A stretch of 64,000 nt of DNA from Rhodococcus sp. KRD197 (GTDB lineage: Bacteria; Actinomycetota; Actinomycetes; Mycobacteriales; Mycobacteriaceae). The notes beneath the pieces were generated by a model. The model ran no database searches. It saw only the letters and a list, made by a program, of their open reading frames with translations, and was not told where the DNA came from. Every line of letters begins with the position of its first letter. Within the stretch, counting starts at the first letter, position 1. Shown piece after piece: positions 59,420 to 64,000 of this stretch. The stretch covers positions 672,183 to 736,182 of the forward strand of contig NZ_JABFAO010000002.1 in NCBI RefSeq assembly GCF_017168235.1. The letters are read 5' to 3'. The translations under genes were made by a program, and so were the position numbers.

Positions 59420-59869
59420 TCAGCGAAGCGCGCTCTTGGGGTCGTTCCAGAGCTGGTCGGTGAAGTCTTCCAACGCAACGAGGACGAGGTCGTCCTCGGC
59501 GCGCCGGAGGATGGACTTGCTCGCGCGGACCTGAACGACATCCCCGGTCTTGTCGGTCATGCGCCACAGGGAGTCGGCGCGGGTAGCGACGGTGGTGAGG
59601 AACATGTCTGCGACGTTGACACCCTCGGGTGCCTGGTCGGGGAAGATGTCATGCAGGTGGAAATCGGCCCGCTCGGACCTGTCGGTGCCGAACAGTTCGT
59701 CGAACGCTTCGTTCGCGAAGACGATCCCGCCGCTGGGGTCGACGGCGAGAATGGGTACCGGGATTCGGTCGAGCACCACGGTGACTGGCAGGTCGGGGAA
59801 CTGAGCTGGATCGGATATTGCTCGCGACTCCGAGTTCCGGCGCTCGCCCGTCGTGTTGCTGTCGGTCAT
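59420..59869 (-). CDS. Single PAS-domain protein
   Basis: 149 residues with one PAS domain (about 35-140: VPILAVDPSGGIVFANEAFDELFG, DFHLHDIFPDQAPEG, TGDVVQVRASKSILRR). No kinase, cyclase or DNA-binding part follows, so it is likely a stand-alone sensor that binds a partner. ATG 59869 with GGGGAGA is preferred to an upstream in-frame ATG at 59881. Located between the MarR and pyrophosphatase genes. Confidence 0.82.
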   Translation of the reverse strand: MTDSNTTGERRNSESRAISDPAQFPDLPVTVVLDRIPVPILAVDPSGGIVFANEAFDELFGTDRSERADFHLHDIFPDQAPEGVNVADMFLTTVATRADSLWRMTDKTGDVVQVRASKSILRRAEDDLVLVALEDFTDQLWNDPKSALR

Positions 59870-59942
59870 GGTTCTCCCCACCTGTGACTTGCCTCGGTTA
59901 CCGTGCTTGCTGGTCTCGTCTGTACAAGTTCGCGATACGTGC

Positions 59943-60434
59943 TCAGTGCCCCGGATTGTCCGTCAAACGCTTGAACGACGCAGCGATTTCGGTTTCTGCT
60001 TCCGCGCGCCCGACCCAGTCGGCTGCCGTGACGTGCTTGTTCGGCTCCAGGTCCTTGTAGTGGACGAAGAAGTGCTTGATGGCGTCCAGTTCGAAGGTGG
60101 AGACATCGCTCAGGTCCTGAATGTGGTCCCAGCGCTTGTCGCCTGCGGGAACGCAGAGCACTTTGTCGTCTCCGCCGGCTTCGTCGACCATCTTGAACAT
60201 CGCGACGGGGCGCGCTTCGACGACTACTCCGGGGTAGACCGATTCGGGGAGCAGTACGAATGCGTCCAGCGGATCGCCGTCCTCGCCGAGGGTGCCTTCG
60301 ATGTAGCCGTAGTCGGCCGGATAAGCCATCGCCGTGTACAGGTAGCGATCGAGGCGGACGCGACCGGTCTCGTGGTCGACCTCGTACTTGTTGCGCTGAC
60401 CCTTGGGGATCTCGATGGTGACGTCGAACGGCAC
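59943..60434 (-). CDS. ppa: Inorganic pyrophosphatase
   Basis: 163 residues with the PPase signature [12 protein letters not shown] and family segments [18 protein letters not shown] and [14 protein letters not shown]. It hydrolyses PPi with Mg2+. GTG at 60434 is chosen: it follows GAGGA and gives the N-terminus expected from M. tuberculosis Ppa; a longer frame adds 16 unrelated residues. Divergent from the dacB-type gene, as in M. tuberculosis. Confidence 0.96.
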   Translation of the reverse strand: MPFDVTIEIPKGQRNKYEVDHETGRVRLDRYLYTAMAYPADYGYIEGTLGEDGDPLDAFVLLPESVYPGVVVEARPVAMFKMVDEAGGDDKVLCVPAGDKRWDHIQDLSDVSTFELDAIKHFFVHYKDLEPNKHVTAADWVGRAEAETEIAASFKRLTDNPGH

Positions 60435-60593
60435 GTGCAGTCCTCGCTGTTCTTCTATTCGCGTACGTATGGAGTGACGCAATATGGTGGCGGCGCCAGC
60501 GTACCGGACCCGTGGATACTGTTGAAGAAGCTGCCACCGGGCAGTTCCGGCGCCGACGGTGTGGATCGACGGCAGAACTCATGTGGAGGAGCG

Positions 60594-62000
60594 TTGGCGG
60601 GGTTGACCAAGCGATTCTTCGGTCCGACCGCCGGTCGGAAGCGGCGTAGAGCCCGAATTCTGCTGGCACTCGGTGTGATTGTGCTGCTCGCCACGGGGGC
60701 CACCGCGGTCGCGGCGATCGTCCCGAACGTCTCCGGTGACTCGCTTCCAGAGGCGAGCGCACCGGAACCGGATCCGGTGATGCCGAGTCCAGTCATCGTT
60801 CCGCTACCGGATTCGGACTCGATTCCCACTGCGGAGGGTCTTGCTGCCGCACTGGCTCCTGTCGTCGGTTCGGAGGGGTTGGGCACGTTCTCGGGTGCTG
60901 TCGCGGACGCGGTCAGCGGTGAGGTGCTGTGGTCGCAGAATCCGGACGCGCCCATGACACCTGCGTCGACGGCGAAGCTGTTGACCGCATCCGCAGCCAT
61001 GTTGACGCTTCCGCCGGAGCACCGCGTCTTGACACGCGTGGTCAGGGGCCAGGTCGACGGCGAGATCGTGGTGGTCGCGGCGGGCGACCCGACTTTGACG
61101 GCGCAGCCGGCCGGCAGCTCCGGGTACTACCCTGGCGCGGCGCGGATCGACGACCTGGTCGAGCAGATCGAGCGGTCGGGTGTCGAGGTGAATCGGATAC
61201 TGGTGGACACCTCCGCATACACCGGTCCGACGATGGCTCAGGGATGGTTCGACCCTGACGTCGCCGCCGGCTACATCACCCCGATCGAGCCCATCATGAT
61301 CGACGGCGGCAGGTCGATTCCGCTCGAGGACGAATCTCCGCGCAGCGCGCAACCAGCACTGGACGCGGGTCGATCGTTGGCGACCGGGCTGGGAATCGAT
61401 CCAGCGCTCGTCGCGATCGGCTCCGCGGCCGAGGGGTCGGACCAGGTGGCGAGCGTGCAGTCGGCCCCGCTGCGGGTCCGGCTCGGCCAGATGATGCAGC
61501 TTTCGGACAACGTCCTCGCCGAGGCGGTCGGTCGAGAGATCGCGATCGAGATGGGCCTACCGGCATCATTCGGCGGTGCCGTGGACGCGGTGAGCCGGAC
61601 GCTGAACTCGGCCGGCTACGACCTGTCCGGGTTGACGTTGCACGATATGAGTGGCCTGTCCGTGGACGATCGCATTCCGGCCCGGCTGCTCGATCGGATC
61701 GTGACCTCGGCGGCTGGATCTGAACGTCCCGATCTGCGCCCGATGCTCGACTACCTGCCGGTGGCAGGGTCCACCGGCACCCTGTCGGATCGGTACGCCA
61801 CCAACAGCCGCATCGGCGCCGGATGGGTGCGGGCAAAAACTGGCACACTGTCGACAGCAAGCGCTCTCGCTGGATACGTCGTCGATGTTGACGGGAGAGT
61901 ACTCACGTTCGCACTCATGTCCAACGACCAGCCGCCAGAAGTGAGCAGGCCCGCTTTGGATGCGGTGGCGTCGACGCTCAGATTGTGTGGTTGCCGGTGA
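60594..62000 (+). CDS. dacB: D-alanyl-D-alanine carboxypeptidase, PBP4/DacB type
   Basis: 468 residues: an N-terminal membrane anchor (ILLALGVIVLLATGATAVA), a Pro-rich linker, then the penicillin-binding motifs Ser-x-x-Lys (STAK), SDN (MQLSDNVLAE) and KTG (VRAKTGTLS). It trims peptidoglycan stem peptides outside the membrane. TTG 60594 follows GAGGAG; no ATG is available in a good position. Its stop overlaps the next GTG (GTGA). The order dacB, DUF2342, tilS next to divergent ppa is the mycobacterial arrangement. Confidence 0.92.
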   Translation: MAGLTKRFFGPTAGRKRRRARILLALGVIVLLATGATAVAAIVPNVSGDSLPEASAPEPDPVMPSPVIVPLPDSDSIPTAEGLAAALAPVVGSEGLGTFSGAVADAVSGEVLWSQNPDAPMTPASTAKLLTASAAMLTLPPEHRVLTRVVRGQVDGEIVVVAAGDPTLTAQPAGSSGYYPGAARIDDLVEQIERSGVEVNRILVDTSAYTGPTMAQGWFDPDVAAGYITPIEPIMIDGGRSIPLEDESPRSAQPALDAGRSLATGLGIDPALVAIGSAAEGSDQVASVQSAPLRVRLGQMMQLSDNVLAEAVGREIAIEMGLPASFGGAVDAVSRTLNSAGYDLSGLTLHDMSGLSVDDRIPARLLDRIVTSAAGSERPDLRPMLDYLPVAGSTGTLSDRYATNSRIGAGWVRAKTGTLSTASALAGYVVDVDGRVLTFALMSNDQPPEVSRPALDAVASTLRLCGCR

Positions 62001-63097
62001 CCGACAGCACGGAAACGACAAGCAGCGACGAGACAGGCCGTGGTTTCGGGGCGTCCGTCGATTGGCGGCTGGCCTCCAAGACCGGGTCCAAACTGGCTCC
62101 GAAAGGGCCGTCGACCTCGCGATACACCTTCGATGCCGCGTTCGCCGAGCTCGCGGATGCGTCGGTCCGCGCCGAGGGGCCGGTGCGCGAGACGACAGGG
62201 CTGGCCGACGGCCTCCCGGTTCCTGACGCCCAGATCGTCGACCGGTCCGGATGGATCGACGCCGCAGCAGCGTCGATGAAGCACCTGACGGGCGAAGGGG
62301 AGACATCGGGCGGACTCGGCAGCGGAGCCGCGGGCGGCCTGGGCGGCGTGCTCGGTGGCAAGCCTGCGGGTCTGCAAGCAGGTGCGATGTTGGCCTTCCT
62401 GTCGACCGCGATCCTCGGACAGTACGACCCGTTCACCGGGGAAAACGGCACGCTGTTGCTCGTCGCACCCAACATCATCGCCGTCGAGCGGGCACTACGT
62501 GTATCGCCGAGCGACTTCCGCCTCTGGGTGTGTTTGCACGAGGTGACACACCGGGTGCAGTTCTCCTCGGCGCCGTGGCTCGGTGAATACATGCGCGATT
62601 CGGTCTCGGTGCTGTCCGAGAGTGTGGACGAGCCGTTGACCGAGCTCGCTGCCAGGGTTTCCGGTGCCCTCAAGAACCGCAAGGAATCGCACCGGGCCGA
62701 GGACGCGGGCATCCTCGGACTGCTGCGCGCGACGCAGGCTCCGGTGCAACGCGACGCGATCGACCGTCTTCTCGTGCTCGGCACGCTGCTCGAAGGGCAC
62801 GCCGATCACGTGATGGATGCCGTCGGGCCCGCGGTGGTGCCGTCGGTGCTGCAGATCCGAAGCGCGTTCGACAGTCGACGTCGACGCAAGCAGAACCCGC
62901 TTCAGCGGGTGATTCGTGCGCTGCTCGGTATGGACGCCAAGATGGCGCAGTACGTGCGGGGGAAAGCCTTCGTGGACCACGTTGTCGGAGTTGTGGGGAT
63001 GGAGCGCTTCAACACCGTGTGGACCGACGCCGGGACTTTGCCGCTGCTGGACGAGATCGAGCACCCGGACCGGTGGATCGCCCGAGTGCTGGGCTGA
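61997..63097 (+). CDS. DUF2342 zinc metalloprotease-like protein
   Basis: 366 residues with HEVTHRVQF (HExxH) and flanking helices of the DUF2342 family, annotated in mycobacteria as a hydrolase linked to coenzyme F420 or division. A Gly-rich segment GLGSGAAGGLGGVLGG follows the N-terminal domain. GTG at 61997 overlaps the dacB stop; the stop overlaps the tilS ATG (TGATG). Confidence 0.9.
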   Translation: MTDSTETTSSDETGRGFGASVDWRLASKTGSKLAPKGPSTSRYTFDAAFAELADASVRAEGPVRETTGLADGLPVPDAQIVDRSGWIDAAAASMKHLTGEGETSGGLGSGAAGGLGGVLGGKPAGLQAGAMLAFLSTAILGQYDPFTGENGTLLLVAPNIIAVERALRVSPSDFRLWVCLHEVTHRVQFSSAPWLGEYMRDSVSVLSESVDEPLTELAARVSGALKNRKESHRAEDAGILGLLRATQAPVQRDAIDRLLVLGTLLEGHADHVMDAVGPAVVPSVLQIRSAFDSRRRRKQNPLQRVIRALLGMDAKMAQYVRGKAFVDHVVGVVGMERFNTVWTDAGTLPLLDEIEHPDRWIARVLG

Positions 63098-64000
63098 TGT
63101 TGCCCGAGGGCCCGGCTGTTCTCGAGCTCCGACATGCGGTGCGTTCCTGGTCGGTGCAACGGGCCCGCGCCGTCCGCGCCGCCACCCCGATCGCCGTCGC
63201 CCTGTCCGGTGGCGCCGATTCGCTGGCGCTGACTGCCGCTGCCGTCGCGGAGTTCCCGGAAGTGGTGGCGCTCGTCGTCGACCACGGCCTACAACCGGGT
63301 TCCGAAGATGTCGCCGCGACCGCGGCCCGCCGCGCTTTGATGCTGGGATGCGTCGATGCGACGGTGACGACGGTGCACGTCGGTGGTGATGGCGGAATGG
63401 AGGCGGCTGCGCGCCGTGCCCGCTATGCCGCGCTCGAGACTGCACGCGGTGATGCTGCGGTGTTGATCGCACACACCCTCGACGATCAGGCCGAGACTGT
63501 GCTGTTGGGTTTGGCGCGTGGGTCCGGGCCGCGATCGATCGCCGGAATGATGCCGTGGGATTCACCGTGGGGAAGGCCGTTGCTGGGCGTTCGCCGGGCG
63601 GTGACCAGGCAAGCCTGCGCCGAACTCGGGTTCGACCCGCACGAGGACCCGCAGAATGTCAGTGCGGATTTCACCCGTGTGCGTCTGCGTCAGGAGGTTC
63701 TGCCGCTGCTCGAGGACGTGTTGGGTGGGGGCGTCGCTCAGGCGCTCGGGCGTACCGCCACGCAGCTCCGCGAGGATGGCGACGTGCTCGACGCCCTCGC
63801 TGACGATCTTCTGGGTGGTGCGCTCGCGGGTGATGATCTCGATGTGACGGCGCTCATAGCGGTGCCGGTGGCGCTTCGCCGACGCGTGCTGCGGTCTTGG
63901 CTGCTCGGGGCCGGCGCGACGGGGCTTTCGGACAAGCAACTGCGATTGATCGACGACCTGGTGGGGGGCTGGCTCTTCTTCACATCTGACGCTGCCGACG
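63097..64000 (+). CDS. tilS: tRNA(Ile)-lysidine synthase, cut by window edge
   Basis: ATG 63097 opens a frame that runs off the right end (at least 301 residues). It has the N-type ATP pyrophosphatase loop ALSGGADSLAL, VVDHGLQPGS and AHTLDDQAETVLLGL, typical of TilS. It makes lysidine at C34 of tRNA-Ile(CAU) so that it reads AUA. The start overlaps the stop of the upstream metalloprotease. Continues beyond the window; hpt would be expected next. Confidence 0.94.
   Translation, partial: MLPEGPAVLELRHAVRSWSVQRARAVRAATPIAVALSGGADSLALTAAAVAEFPEVVALVVDHGLQPGSEDVAATAARRALMLGCVDATVTTVHVGGDGGMEAAARRARYAALETARGDAAVLIAHTLDDQAETVLLGLARGSGPRSIAGMMPWDSPWGRPLLGVRRAVTRQACAELGFDPHEDPQNVSADFTRVRLRQEVLPLLEDVLGGGVAQALGRTATQLREDGDVLDALADDLLGGALAGDDLDVTALIAVPVALRRRVLRSWLLGAGATGLSDKQLRLIDDLVGGWLFFTSDAAD

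Overview
The window is a high-GC actinobacterial chromosome segment, most likely Rhodococcus or a close relative in the Mycobacteriales. Support comes from GTG starts, ATGA-type overlaps, an NmtR whose nickel ligands sit at the same residue numbers as in Mycobacterium tuberculosis, an NDMA-dependent alcohol dehydrogenase, and a right end (ppa divergent from dacB, DUF2342 protease and tilS) in mycobacterial order. No rRNA, tRNA, CRISPR array or complete insertion sequence was seen.

Layout. 0-5 kb: a TetR tail, the divergent nmtR/ctpJ-like nickel/cobalt efflux pair, a DJ-1/PfpI protein and a phospholipase D. 5-16.7 kb: an SDR, an acyl-CoA dehydrogenase, an NDMA-dependent alcohol dehydrogenase, a GAF/Fis regulator, an NTF2-FMO monooxygenase, an unknown membrane protein, a 2,3-butanediol dehydrogenase, a frameshifted acetoin reductase and a second GAF regulator; phased GTTGCA motifs link two promoters here. 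16.7-20.5 kb: a cobalamin riboswitch ahead of a BtuFCD-type transporter and an FhuF-like Fe-S protein. 20.5-25.1 kb: a PepSY / PCu(A)C / DyP peroxidase operon, an AhpD-like protein and a cupredoxin. 25-35.4 kb: an AmpG-like transporter, a secreted lipase, TetR, FAD oxidase, DUF503 and DUF2752 proteins, an NsrR/flavohemoglobin nitric-oxide pair, and a MocR regulator opposite a 41-residue membrane protein.

35.5-41.4 kb is the most unusual part. Two ClpP paralogues (one with the catalytic serine replaced by alanine) face a small XRE regulator ending in Ala-Ala, like Streptomyces PopR. Then come a Fic C-terminal remnant, an alcohol dehydrogenase, a full Fic protein and a tyrosine-phosphatase-like gene that runs into a deletion-ridden copy of the clpP/regulator sequence. 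This looks like a duplication that has been decaying.

41.4-64 kb: acetyltransferase, rhodanese and Lrp; a fused adenylation-carrier-acyltransferase membrane protein opposite a GntR/MFS operon; a Pls-type (poly-amino-acid) synthetase abutting an M1 aminopeptidase; a probable sulfur-type leader peptide before a truncated LLM-family gene; YbaK; allantoicase with a membrane protein and TetR; OHCU-decarboxylase-like protein; a crotonase coupled to MarR through a 24-bp tandem repeat; PAS protein; and the ppa / dacB / metalloprotease / tilS block. A hairpin with CATGTGAGTGG arms occurs three times.
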